A DNA stretch of 64,000 nt, taken from Bacteroidales bacterium (GTDB lineage: Bacteria > Bacteroidota > Bacteroidia > Bacteroidales > Marinilabiliaceae). Each line of letters opens with the position of its first letter. Within the stretch, counting starts at the first letter, position 1. The position numbers and the translations under genes are program-made. Below are positions 28,301-43,300 of this stretch, one piece after another. The notes beneath the pieces are model-generated. The model ran no database searches. It was not told the DNA's origin and saw only the letters and a program-made list of their open reading frames with translations. The stretch spans positions 124,001 to 188,000 of the forward strand of contig JAKSLH010000001.1 in NCBI GenBank assembly GCA_024401335.1. Reading direction: 5' to 3'.

Positions 28301-31300
28301 CTTATAGTGGTGGTGCTTGTACCTATCGTGTAAATACTGTTAGCTACATCAACAACTTTGCTCCAGTATCATTCAAGGTAAAGTCTAATACATCAAGCTC
28401 TGAAGAACCTCGTATTTTCTGCCGCTCCGATGAGGGCCTTTACTACATCGAAACTTCTCACCCTAGTCTTGGTACCGGTTACGTACCTGGTAACGGATGG
28501 TTCGAAGTGACACTTCAAGGTGCTACTGCTGGTAAGAACTTTGGTCTTGAGTTTGTTTACGATAACCATTTTAATTCAACAACTGAAAGATACTACTCTA
28601 AGACCGCTGTAGATTATCTTGTTAATCAGAGCGGTGTGGCATTCGCTAATCCATTGACAACAGTTGATGTCGATGGTGTCGATTGCTATAGATATGCTGA
28701 TGTTGTTTCTGAGTTCGCTAATCTGAATACAACAAACAATCTTACCGGCGCTCAGATGCTTTCTACTAGCTCGTTGAGTGTTGTTACTAAGCAAGTGCCT
28801 GGCGTTGAGGCTGGTACACGATTGACTAGTGTTCCTACTGATGGATCTGTTAACGACAATATGGGTAAGTTCTATTTCAATCCTCAGAACTTGTCTCCTG
28901 GTGTTTATAACATCAACTATATATTCCAGTCTGATCCAGATACTTACGGAGGTTGTTTCCAGACTATCCGCAAGCAGTATTATGTGTCTCCAAAGCATGA
29001 ATTCCAGTGGTCACGCGATGTTGAATATTGCTCATTCTATCTCGATGCAACCGATAAATTGCTTAAAGATAACTGGGCTAATAATCCAGTACTTGATGTT
29101 TTGACACCTATCTTGACTATCGATCGTCAGAATATCGAACAGAAGGATTATGGCTATTACGAGTTCAAGCTTTCTGACGTTGAGACTGGTACACTTAATT
29201 ACGAAATGGAGATTCTTAATACTCCTGACGGTCAGGGCTTCTATGTCGATGATCAGATCCGTCTTAAGGTTAAGACTCCAGAAACTCATAAGGTTATCTA
29301 TAAGCCTAGTGGCTGGAATATTACTGCTTCTTTAAAGATAAAGTACGAAATATCAAGCGATAACGAGTTGCTTTATGTTTATCCTAAACCAACATCTGCA
29401 CCTACTACGGAACTCTATAATCGTGGTACTCTGACAAATCCATCTAAGAGCGCGACTATTACGGGTACTGACAATGGTGGTTGCGATAATGTTATTGCTT
29501 ATGTTCACCCTTCAACTCACCCTAATGTTGATACAGAGTTTGTTATAGACGACGCTTGTAAAGACCAGAGTAATGGTGTGATATCACTTACAAAAATCGT
29601 TCGTCAGGGTGTTGAAATTACTCCTTCTGCCGCTTCAAGCGATTTCTCTTTCGAATGGTATAAGGCCGATGCCTATGCCTCTGCTGCTAATGCCGTGGGT
29701 AATCTCGATGGTCAGGTTTTGGCTAATACAACTCATATCTACACTGGTCCTAAGGGTGCTTATATACTTAAGATAACTGACAACGAGACAGGTTGCGTAT
29801 TTAAGTCTAGCGTTCAGAAAATCAATGAGATAGATCCTGTTGGCTTTAAGATCGACGTTATTGAGAAGTACAACTGTTGTACCGATCAAGGCAGTTGTGT
29901 CGGTCTCGGTACTGCAGCTATTTCATTCGAAGGACTTACTGCTCCAGCTGAGCGTTCTGTCGTTTGGCGTAAGGGCTCGGGTGAAGTGATTGTCAATCCT
30001 AGCACTACTCTGAGTGGTCTTGAACCTGGTGTTTATTCTGCATCTATCTACGCTGGTGCAAATACATCTTGCTACAACACTGTCGAGTTCGAGATTCTGC
30101 CTATGCCAGAGATTACCGCTTCTTACATATCTACTCCTGTTAGCTGTAAGGGTGGTAATGATGGTGCTGCGACAATTAGCTTTACTCATCTGAAGGCTAA
30201 TGCAGGAACAGGTGGTCTTATTGAAGCAGCAACAAAGAATACAGCATTCTATCATGCTTTTGCTCCTAAGATTAATTATATCATTGAAGCACAGGGCGTT
30301 AATGTTGCTAGTGATGCCTCTGGTTGGAAAAAGGTAGCTGATTATACTACTTCATCTGACTATACTATAACTAGCATTGCTCTTGGTACTTCTGTCGAAT
30401 ATACTGAAACCAATACTGCTAGCACCGCAGCTGATGGTCAGGAATTGGTTACTAATAAACTGGCAATAAGTACTGGTCTTAAGGCTGGTAACTATACTAT
30501 CTGGTTTAAGTATGAAGACTATCCAACGTGTCTCTATAAGATGGACTTCACCATCACCGAACCTGACGAACCTATCCAGATAGGTAACCTCTATACCCGT
30601 GATATCACTTGCGTGACAACCGACGCCACTACTGGTGCTAAGGTCAGCGCTAACGACGGTATCATGCAGATTCGCTCTATGCGTGGCGGTAATGTCAACG
30701 ACCAGACTAACCTTGCCCTCTATACATACTCTCTGCGCCGCATTCAGAAGGAAAACCCTGCGGCTACTGATGGTAGTTGGATGAGCTGTGATGAACAGGT
30801 TTATTTCGACGCATTGGACGCTGACGCCGATGGAGCTGAAATAAGTATTGCAAGCGGAGTATCAGATAAAACCCACAACTATCGCTTCACTGGCTTACAG
30901 AAAGGTCAGTACGAACTGACTGCTAAAGACGATAAGGGATGTTCTACTACCAAGACATTCTTCATCTATGAACCTGGTATCGTCAATATCGATGCTCTTG
31001 AATATAGCTCATGCGATAGCAAGGTTACTATCAACGCCAACGGTGGTTGGGATGGCATCACTGCTACCTATGCTAATGGCCACTCTACTAGTCTCTTCGT
31101 GACGTTCACTCTCGTTGAAGAGGTCCCAGACGGCAGTGGCGGAACGACTACCAGTGAGACTGTCCTCCTTTCCGACATCGAAATACCACAGGCCTCACCT
31201 GCCTCATTCCTTATCGACAATACTCGCATCACATCCGCAGCGAAGATAAAGGCTACAGTTACAGCTCGCTGGGAAAGCCAGGACTTCAACGGAGCAACTG

Positions 31301-34300
31301 AGACTATCCTCTCTTGCACATACGAGAAGCTAGTCAATGTTCAGCCTCTTATCTCGGCATCAATTACAGGTCACCTCGATTACCTCTGTTCTCCAGAAAG
31401 CTTCGAGACAGATGCGTCTGGTAATAGAACTAATAATCACTCTACTGCAACAATCACTGCCTCTGCTACTTGGGGTGCTGCTGCTGGTAAGACTCATCGC
31501 TATACTTTGTGGAAGAAGAACTACGTGACCGATGCAAGTGGCGTGACAACGACTACTTCTGTACAGGTTCTTCAGGCCGATGAAACAATAGGCGCCGATG
31601 GCTCTTCTACTCATACATTCCAGCTTCCTACTGGTTCTGCCTTTGGCCGTGGCGACTACTATGTTATAGTTACCGCTATCGATGGCAATACTCAGTGCTC
31701 TACTACAACAGCCGATCAGCCTATTGCTCAGCCTACAGAGATACTTCTTAATCTTGAATATATCACGCCTGACAATGGCACTCATAATGGTGAGATCTCT
31801 ATTCGCGGTATCGATGGTGGTAATGGCGCTGACTTTGCTTGGAAATGGTATGATGACGCATCGTTTACAACCGAACATGTTCAGGCTACATCAAACACTT
31901 CACAGCCTAAATTGGTCGACCTTGCTGCTGGTACATATTATCTTGTTGCTAACGACCGCGAGAAGTGTTGGTTGTCAAAAGATTATACTGTCTCTCTCAA
32001 TCGCTTGCAGGTTGAATATAGCGTCGAGGATGTCAAGTGCGCTAATAGCCAGAATACTGAGCCAACAGGTGCTATCAACCTCGTTATCTCTGGTACTGCT
32101 CCTTATATAGTTAAGAATGGCGGAGTTGTTGTTCCTTATTCTGATAGCCAGGATGAGATACCTGCCGATAATGGTTACGACAACACTGCTCGTTTCACTG
32201 TATCAGGTCTTGCCGCTGGCGAATATCTCATTACGGTTACCGATGCTAATGGTGTTACGATTGCCGTTGGTGATGATACTTCTACTTCTGAAATCGAGCC
32301 TATCGTTATCAAGAATATGAGCACTATCGAGGGTTATAGCCTTAAGTCAATGCTCTGTAATCCTGGCGAAGGCGAGATTGTGGCTACTTTCACTGGTGCT
32401 AAGGAGAATTCAACTGGCAGTGGTATCAATGTTGCTTACATCGTCTATAAGGATGGTGCAACCTTCTCTACTGGTTCTGTAAGTACATTGGAAACTATTG
32501 GTACAGATGCCGGTGGTAATGTCATAAATGGTGGCAAGATACAGATTCAAAATCTCTTCGAAGGCTCATATACTATCCAGCTCTTCGACCTTAATACGGT
32601 CAACAATACAGCTGCTGCTAACCAGGAGAATGCTTGCTCGTTCACTTTCGATCCTGCAGTTCTCGTGCAGATGACTGTCACTCCTGTCGTTGTTGATCCT
32701 ATTTGTTCTTCAAATGCTAATACCGGTAAGATATCTCTCGATATCCAGAACAATCTCGGTGAGTTGTCTTACTCTTGGGAGGCTTCCGACGGTGGCGACT
32801 TGGGTACAAATAGTCCAGGCGCTAGTGAACTCAACGATATTATTGCCGGCACTTATAAGGTGACTGTCACTGATGCAGGTAGAACTAAAACTGCAACTAA
32901 TACAGACGTATGTGAACTCGTGGTCGATAATATTGTTCTTACCAACAAGAAGACTATTGAGTTTGTCGACTATATCGAATCACAGGAGACTTGCGCTGGC
33001 AATGGCAACAATGTTGTCGCTATTGTTCGCTTGTCTGGTAGCGACTTCGAAGGTAAGTCTATCAACGATATCAAGGCTATGACTAAGTTCGTATGGTCTG
33101 GCCCTGGCGGTTTCATAAGCACTGATGTCGAACCTTCTGTCTATAACGAAGGTGACAATCTCTACGCTCTTCAGGTTATCACTTTGCCAACTAAGCTTGA
33201 TGCAAATAATGTTCCTGAGACTATCACTTATACACTCACAGCTACTACCTACAAAGAAGTTGCTGGTATCCGTCAAGAAGAATGCTCCGCTTCTGATACA
33301 AAGAATGTAGAGGGTATCAAGGCTATTAAGTTCGATTTGGTCGTTGCCGATATGTGCGACATTGAAAATCGTAAGATTGATGTTCAAAACTTCAGCTACG
33401 ATACCTCATCAAATCTCTTCTCATTTGTTTGGTCTGCCGATAGTTTGGCTGCTGGCACTAATGCTTACGACTATGCCGCTGATCACAAGACAATCGCACA
33501 GCCAAGAGGTGGCAACTATAAGTTGACTGTTACTAATAGCAATAACCCTGCTTGTTATCACACCGAGACAATATTCCTCCCTTCGTCTATCGGCATCGCT
33601 GTTCAGACTGTCAAGGTTAATTGCGATGGTGGTAACGATGGTAAGATTACGGTTACTGCTTCTCCTGTATATAGAGAATATGGATATACCTATTCTTGGA
33701 GATATCTGAAGAATTCTGCTTCATTGACAACAACACCTAGTGGCACAGAGGCTGATTGGACGGATATAACTCCTGGTACAATTACTGAGCAGGTTAATAT
33801 CCTCCCTACATCAACCAACATCGTCACTTCTGGTCCTTCTGGCTGGTATGAGGTGACTGTGGCAACAAGTGGTGTCGCTGTCGGAACAACTCAGGCTGAA
33901 TGTTCAAAACCAAGATATATCTTCCTCGATTCATATAAGATTGAGGCTGAAGTGGGTCATACCGACATCGTAAGCTGTCAAGCTGATGCTGGACTTGGTA
34001 AGATAACTGTTCGTCCTCATGGTGGCCAGGCTCCTTACACAGTCACACTCAAACTTGGCGACGCTTCCTCTTCTAGTGTTCAGGCTGTCCAGCAGGCTTC
34101 TGAATATGAAGAGCTGTTGTTCAATAATCTTGCAAAGGGCACATATACAATCGTCATTACTGATGCCCATTGTAATTCCGAAAAGATATTCTCTGCTGAG
34201 ATTTTACAGCCTGATCCTGTGGTGGTCAAGCTGAATAGCTTCGCGTTCGATGATAATGCGGGCGGTACTAATAGCGTTGTTATTAATGTCGCTGGCGGTA

Positions 34301-37300
34301 AGGAGTCGAATGGCTACAACTATGTGCTTGTCAACAATTCTGTTGCTAATGCAAGCCAGAAGACTGGTTCATTTACAGCTGGTGACAATACTGTTACTAG
34401 CCTTACTCCTGGTGTCTATTCATTGCGTGTTACTAATATCGGCAATGATGAGAGCACTTGCTACGATGAGATAGATCTTGGCTTGTATGTTAAGTCTCAG
34501 ATTACTCAGCCTTCATGTCTGACATCGCCTGATGGTGTTATCCAGCTTACTTTGAGCACTAAATTCGATTTGTCTCAAATCAAGTATGTGGTCAAGAAGG
34601 ATGGCGCTGTCGTTTATAAGACTGTCCTCGCTACTGGTGAATCAAATACAGTTGAGGCTCAGGTTACTTCTACTGGTTTGCGTCTCTTCAATCTTGACAA
34701 GGGCGTATATTCTGTTGAAATAACTGATGGCCCTGCAGATGCTACTGCGCTTTACGAGAACAGAGGAACATATAACGTTGCACAAATCACTCTCGACTAT
34801 GAGAAGTCGCTCTCTATATCTGAGGCTGCTCATACCGATGCTACTTGCTATGGCAATAGCGATGGTACTGTGACGGTCAATGTCGTTACATCTGGCGTCT
34901 CTTCTACTGATATCCACTATGCTTGGTATAAGAAGACTACTGCTACCGATTACACTGAGCTTGAGGCTGGAGTTATTGGTCAGGGTAATATGTCAACTAC
35001 CAACTCTGGACGCGCTCAGACTTTCACTGGCTTCTCGGCTGGTACATATAAGGTTCGCATCTACGAGGGCGCTGATAAGAATGGTTGCTATAGCGAATCT
35101 GCTGATATCGTTATCAACGAGGATCAGACTCCTGACTTCAAGTTGGTTGCTACTAACGATTGTCAGGTGACATCTCGTACCGTTGAATTATGGGTTAAGT
35201 CTACATATACCGACTTTATCGATGAATATCTTGCTAATCCTTCTCGCTACCTGAATTGGAGTGGTACTCTTACTACTAGAAACCAGAGCTATCGTTATAC
35301 TTCAGACGTCACAGCGGGCGCTACTTCATTGCCTGGAACTGCCGATGCCGATGGATATCATAAGGTCGGAACAATTAGCGCTATTCCTAATGGTGGCGTG
35401 TTGAAGCTTACTCTTGTCCCTGCAAGTGGTTGTTCTACTTCTGCTCACTCTAAGTCTGTTACTCTCTACGATGAGCTCGAGCTGACTCTCGTTAATACAA
35501 CTCCTATCACTAATGCTACTAACGGTGCTATTCAGCTTAGCGTAAGTGGCGGTAATGCTTCGTTGGGTTATGTCTATAAGTGGTACTTGGGTACCGATAA
35601 TACGGGAACTCTTGTTGGTACTACAACTGAGCCTTCTCTTAGCGATTTGGCTGCTGGATCTTACTATATTGAAGTTATAAATGGCTTATGTACCGCTCAT
35701 ACAACTGCTGTAATAGCCTCTTATACTGCCCTTAGCGCTTCAACATCTGTTCATGATGTGTCTTGCTCTGGCATGTCTGATGGTGCTGTCGAGGTGATCG
35801 CTACTGGCGGTAAGCCTTTTGCTGGTGTCAACCAGTATCGCTACCAGTGGTTCAAGGCCGACGATAGCTCGCTCTTCGTGGCTATAAATGGACAGTCTTC
35901 GTCACAGCTCAACAATGTTTCTGCTGGTAGCTATATGGTTCGCGTGACCGATGCCGATGGCGCTTACTACGAAGCTAATGCTGTTGTCCATGAGCCTGTC
36001 TCTATCAGCTTTAAGCTCCAAAAGACTGTCGATGTCGATTGCAGTGGCCAGCATGGTAAGTTGACAATGGTATTCGATGACGCCGACTTGAAGAGAGCTA
36101 CTGAGGAAGCTCGTCTTAATCAGGGCGTTCTCGGTACAGGTGGTGCTGGCACCGAAGGCTTTAGCTGGGATTCTGCTAATAAGAACTTGAAGGTCGTTTA
36201 CCAGAAGAATGGTAACTTCTATGAGATTACAATCCGTCTCTCTTGGGATGGTACTAATACTAGCTATGGCGTTACTGCTGGCCATATTCAGGATGGCGGT
36301 ACTGTCGGCCTCGTAAGTGGTACATATTCGGCTACCGCTGCTGTTGTCTCTTCTAGCGGTGCTATCAACTGCTCCGAGACTCGCTCTGTAACGTTTGTCA
36401 ACCCTATGAGTGTCTCATATACTTCTTCTAACTCTACATGTAAGGGTAGTGAGACGGGTTCTATTACGTTGTCTGTCAATGGCGGCTCTGGCGACTATGG
36501 CTTCGAATGGGAAGACCTTCCTGAAGCTTCATTCTCGGCTCTTAATGCTAGAAACAATCTCGCTAAGGGCACTTACAAGGTGAGGGTTCGCGATAATCAG
36601 GCTCGTAACATGTCTTCGGGTACTTCCAACTGTTTCTATCCATCTGCTTCTGATTGGTTGGAGATTGTCATCGGCGAAAGCTATCCTTTCTCTGTTGAGG
36701 GTACTAAGACTGATGTTACTTGCTTCGGTGCTGATAATGGTACAATAAGCATGGCTGTTCAGGGCGGATCGGGTAGTTATCTCTACAACTGGATCGGCAA
36801 TGATCTTCCTGCTAATATAAATCAATATACTAGCAACGCTACAGGTCTTGTCGCTGGTACCTACCAGGTTGTGGTGACCGACCGCGTTCATGGCTGCGTC
36901 GACTCTCGTGAGTTTACTATCGAGGGCCCTGAAGAGGAGTTGAGCGTCAATATGACCGACATACAGGATGTCTCTTGCTTCGGTAATCGTGATGGCCAGA
37001 TGTCGTTTAGCGTTGCTGGCGGTACTCCTGACTATAAGTATTACATACCTGGCACTAGTCTTGCTAACAACAGTATGGCTACTGCTGAGCCTGTTACTAC
37101 GCCTGCTAATACTACTGTTACAGACTTGGCTCGTGGTAGCTATAACCTCCACGTTATCGACTCTAAGGGCTGTGATGTTGTCTATCCTTTCGTTATCAAC
37201 TCACCTGAGAAGTTGACTCTCGAATATACCGTTAATAATGTCTCTGTTAAGGGCGGTGCTAATGGTAGCATCGTTATCGATAAGGTCAATGGCGGTACTC

Positions 37301-40300
37301 AGCCTTGGCAGATTCAGTGGCATAACTACTCTATCATTGAGTCTGACGGCGAATATTCTGTATCTACTACCGAGCCTACTGATCATACTTCTTTCTCTGA
37401 AAATACTACCAAGCGTAATACATACAATCTTACCGGTCTCGCTAAAGGTACATATTATGTTCGTGTTGTAGATATGGACGGTGCTGGTTGCCCTTCTGAG
37501 ATCTATCCGATAATTGTTCGTGATAATGGCGCTCTCGATGTCGATGTGACTTCCGATCCTATCAATTGCTATGGTGATGAGACGGGTGTTATCAATGTGA
37601 TGATTCGAAGCGGTAAGAGCCCATTCAATATCTATATCGACGACGTTCTTCAAACTGAAAATTATGCCGGTAGTACTTTGCTTACATACAAGGGCTATGG
37701 CATAGGCACTTACATCGTAAGGGTTGAAGATGTCGATGGCGGCTCTCATACTCAAGAGGTTGCGATAGAGTATAACGACATTACTGCTCCTTTTGTGATT
37801 AATGCTAGCGCAACAGATGCTAAGATATGTGCTAATACACGTTCTGGCGAGATCACTATTTCACTCACTGGCGGTAAGACTCAGTACAACGCAACTGAAG
37901 ATAAATATTTCTACTCTTCTCTCTCTGTATCTCCTGGTGCATTTAGATTGTCCGATGTTGAGTCTGATGCAGTAATAACTCGATCTAACCTTGTCGCAGG
38001 TGAGTATCTCGTCACTGCTACCGACTATAATGGTTGCGTTGCTACGGAGACTGTTGTTATCGAGTCTTTCGAGCCTATCGTGATATCTGATGAAGTGACC
38101 TCCGATGTGACTTGCTACAAAGAGAATAATGGTTCTATCGCTATATCTGTTTCGGGCGGCGAACTGAGCGCTGGCGGTGTATATGATTACACATGGACTA
38201 AGGTCGATGGAACGATGCCTTCTACGATGTTTGAACAACACGACAGATATGGCTCAACAATATCTGGTCTCGATGGTGGTAAGTATAAGGTTGTTGTCAG
38301 TGATGGTACATGCTCGGTAGAAAAGACATTCGTGATTGCTGAGCCTGTGGGTATGACCTATACTGTTTCCCACAACGATATCAAGAGTTGCGATCAGTCG
38401 CTTGCCGAAGGTGTTATAACTCTTCAGGTACGTGGCGGTTCATTGCCTTACACTTTCTTGCTCGATGGTGTGAAGGAGGTATCTTCTACTGGCTATTACC
38501 GTTTCGATGCACTTCTCTCTGGTACGCATACAATAGCTGTTTCTGATGCTAATAACTGTACGAAGCTCTATAAGGAAGATGGTACTGAGATAACCTACTT
38601 CGACTATGATGCAAGTGGCTCTTATACCTCTGGTGGTTATATCGAGACTAGCAGCCATAGAGTAAATGGTAATATCGTTGAGGTCGATATAAAGACTTAC
38701 AATAAGGTCGAAATCGACCGCAGCAGCGTCGCTTATAAGATGAACGATGCATCGGTAACCGATAATGGCGGTTGGTTGAAGTTTAATGTTACTGGCGGCG
38801 AACGTCGCGCAAGCACTGAGCCTTACCGTCTGATTGCTACTTTGTCTAGCGATCAGCCTGGCTTCGCTACTCGTACTATCAACCTCAACTCTAGCGTTAC
38901 TACAACGGTGAACTACCGCGATGCTCACGCTAAATATATCTACAATACTGATCATTTCGAGGTTGAATTTACTGACCTTGTGCCTGGCAACTACTCGTTG
39001 TCTATTACCGATGTGTTCTCTGCTAACTCTACTTGCGCCGACTCTTATGAGTTTACTCTCAATAAGCTCCGTATTGTTAATAGCGAAAAGAGCGATCCTT
39101 TCTGCGATGGCTATAACAATGGTTCTATTGAGGTGTTCGTCGAAGGTTTCGAAAGCAATGTTGAATATAAATGGTTCAAGGTTAATGCTGATGGCACTAG
39201 GGAAAATGTAAATGGCGCTAGCCGTCTCGTAGGTCAGCCTGCTGGTCAGTATGAGGTTCAGATTACTGATAATAGCGCGCATAAGGAGAACTATCTCACT
39301 AAGACGTTCGAACTGAAGACTGAACGTAACTATCTCATAAATGCTGTTCCTACCGAATTGACTTGCTATGGTGTCAACTCGGCTGCTATCAGCGTCGTTG
39401 TCAGTGGCGAAAAGGAAAATCTGCCTCTGTCTTACTTCTGGAATAGCTCTAATGGCTTCACTTCCAACGAGCAGAATATCACTAACCTCGCTGCTGGTAC
39501 TTACTACCTGCAGGCTGTCGATGCTGATGGTTGCTACGCTAAGTGGGAGACTACCGACGCTTCCGGTGCAACGGTTCTCTCTACTACTTATCAACATCAG
39601 TTCGTTTCTCCTGATGAGATAGTATTCGAAGTGGCTTTGGCCGATGTCGATTGTGACCATCAGAAGCGTATTTATAAGTTCAAGGATCTTAGCTTGTCTA
39701 CTACATCTTTGAGCACTAATACTTTCGTGGTTGGTGGTACTCCTAACGCATTTGGTGAGTATAACTACTCTTTGTCTGGTCCTATTACTCGCTCACTCAA
39801 TTCTGCCGATGATTTGGCTGGCATTACTGAGTATGCTCCTGGTGTTTATAACGTGATTGTTTCTGACTTCAAGGGCTGTTCTTCTGTTCGCCAATTCGAA
39901 GTACCTGAAGATATCGATCTCATAAGCATACCTCCTACTATCGGTAACGTTAGTTGCAACGGCGAGCTGACTGGCTATATCACTGTCGATGTGACTGGTG
40001 TTACTAATCCTCGATATAGATGGAAGGATGAGACTGGCGCTTATATTGATCCTACCCTTAACCCTACCGCAACAACCTCTTCTCTTGAGGGTATTGGTAA
40101 GGGTAAGTACTGGGTTGAGATTATCCGTACAGAATATGTCATGAAGCCTGATGGCTCTTATGAGGAGAAGGAATGTGTCAAGACTTTTGGTGGTGAGGAA
40201 GATGGCTTCGTTGTGACTCAGCCTGAAGCTCTTTCATTTACCGCTACTGCTCAGAATGAGACTGGCTGCGCATCTGAACCTACCGGTAAGATTGCTGTTC

Positions 40301-43300
40301 ATGTGTCTGGCGGCGTCTCTCCTTATACTATCTACCTCTATGGTGTCAACGCCGATCCTATTACTGTTGAGGTTGAATCGGGCGACTATACATTTACTGG
40401 TCTCTCTGGCTCTGCCGCTGGTGTCAACTATCAGATCGCTGTTAACGACGCTAATGGTTGTGCTGCTCGTGTTTCAAGAAATGGTTCTATTACCACTGAA
40501 AACTATGAGCCGCTTACTATTTTGCGTCCTGAAGAGTTAGCAATAAATGATCTTGCAGGTGGCGTTGAACTTGGCGTCGCTCAGAATGGTGGCTATGTTA
40601 CTTTCAAGCTTAATGGCGGTGTTGAGAAGACTGATGCTTCAGGTAAGTATCATAGATATAGTGTCAACCTTACTTCTGAGGGCTTCTATAAGACGTTTAC
40701 TGTTTACGCTCGTTATAACACTACTACTAATTCATTCGATTGGAGTAAGGAAGAGGCTACAACTACAATGACTGTATCTGTCTCTGGCGACGTGATTAAG
40801 GTGTCTGGCCTTAAGGCTGCTTCTTATCAGTTGACTGTTCAAGACTTTAACGCTCTGCCTGCTAACTGCGCTACTTCCGATAATGTGGTCGTTAGCCAGC
40901 TTACTGTGTCTCATAAGGCTACTAACCCTTCTTGCGACGCATTGAATAATGGTACCATATCTTTGAATGTTACTGGCGCTGTCGGTCATAAGCTCGAATA
41001 CTACTGGTTCTATAACGAATTGGTGAGCCCTTCAAATCGACTTGTACGTAGTGGCAATTTGTATATGACTTCTGGCTTCAATGATGCCGATGCAGATCAG
41101 AAGAAGTCTCACGACGATAGAACGGCTGCTGATAAGCTCTACCTCACTGGCGTTACTGGTACTTATCTTAAGGCTGGTAACTATACCGTTGTTGTCAACG
41201 ATATCGAGACAATAGGTGGCGTGCCTACTATCGTGGCTCAGACTATCGACAATATTGAACTCTCTTATGCTAAGAATCTCTCTGTTATTGAGTCTATAGT
41301 CGACGAACGTTGCTATGGCGCTAACGATGGTAGCATTACTGTTACTATCCTCAATAATGGCGCTCCTTCTTATGCCGATTATACCTACTCTTGGAGTGGC
41401 TCTGATGGCGAGATTAGTCATGAGGCTGCCGTTAAGAATCTTGCTCCTGGCGAATACTCTGTTACTATCACCGACGCTGAGGGCTGTAGCGTGACTAGAG
41501 AGGGTCTCGTGGTTAAGGAGGCTCAGCTGCTCGACTTTAAGCTTAAGGGCGACTACGCTGCTGTTAACTGCGGTGATGGCGGAAATGCTTATAATCGTAT
41601 CATCAAGGTTCTTAAGGCTGATGGTACTGAACCTACTGGTGATAACCCTCTCGGCGGTTCTGCTCCTTACCGTTTCACTTGGTCTGGTGCTTCGCCTGTC
41701 GTTAAGGTGGCTTCGGCTGAGACAATCACTTTGCATGAGGGTACTGCTGTTAATATGTATCCTGGCGATGCTAAGAATCTGACTAAGGGTGGTACTTATC
41801 ACGTGACAGTAACCGATAATAACGGCTGTAAGCAGACTCACTCGGTTTATGTCCCTGTAGAGATTAAGGTCGATCAGATCATCTCTACTCCTGTGGCTTG
41901 CTATGGTAACTACTATATCTTTAGCGAACGTGCTACTACTTCTCACTATGTGGATGCTGCCGGTGATATGGTTTCCGATGAGAGAAATCTTATCATTACT
42001 AACGCTGATGATATGCAGAGATGGTGCGACGATAATGGTCACAACATTGCAAATTATACTTTCATCGATAACTCTGCTCTGAAGAACAAGAAGGGACAGG
42101 CTCTTACATTGACTAAGGCCGACGGCTCTGTTGTTATCATCGATGATATCAATTCTACCGAAGCAGGCTCCGCTATAGCAGCATTTAATGCAGCTTATGG
42201 TGTTAGCCTTACTACTGCCGACTTTACTTGGATGCCTTTCCGTCAGGGTGAAGATGGCGACGAACTAAGCTCTCTCGAAATTATCCTCGCCGATGCCGAT
42301 AACGATGTGTTCAGTTATGCTTGGTATAAGAATAAGGTCGATGCAAGTGGTAATGATGTTATCGATATCGAATTCGATGCCCAGGGTAATACAGTAAATG
42401 CTTTGTCAACATCTAGCGTACTTAGTGGCGCTGAAGCTGGTAAGTATTGGGTTCATGTTACTTCGGGTAGCTGTAAGAAGGATCTTGGCCCTTATATCAT
42501 CGATCAGCCTAAGGCTCCTCTCCAGTTGGAGGCTACTCCTATCAATATCACTTCATGTACCGACTCTGAGACTGGTCGTATCTCTGTTCAGGTTACTGGT
42601 GGTGTCGCTCCATACTATGTTGAGTTTATCGATGGTAAGGAGAATACTACTCACGAGACTCAGAATGGTTATCTGCTCTTTCAGAACTTGAGGGCTGCTC
42701 AGGGTCTCTATCGTCTGCGTGTTGTCGACGCAGCTGGCTGTCACTTCCCTACAGATGGTACTTACGTTGAGGTCGATGTCCTCCAGCCTGGCGCTCTCTC
42801 TATCAATCTCGACCGCTTCCAGATGAATACCGTTTCTGGTAATGGTGAAGTCGACTTCCATATCACCGGTGGTGTTGAAAAGAAATCTGTCGACGAACGT
42901 GGTAATGAGGTTATTGTTAATGGTAAGACTCAATACTATCGTTACTATCAGATAGTCCTCACTGGTGAGGGTACTGCATCTTACAAGACTTCTATCGTTA
43001 AGTCTATGGTTTACGACCATAGGGCTGACGGTTCTGCTGAAGAACCTACTGAGTCTTCGGTTGGTCAGACTAACTGGATTAAGTGGAACGACCTTAAGCC
43101 TGGCGTTTACCACCTCACTGTTAGCGACTATAACTCTGATGGTTACTGCTCTCAGCAGCTCGACTTTACTATCACTGGCCTCGACGTGACTAGCGAACAG
43201 GAAAATCCTTCTTGCTCTAGCAACGCTGCCGATGGTAAGATATCTGTTAACGTCGAGGGTAATAGCGGCGCGCTCTCTTACGAATGGTATTACATGCCTT

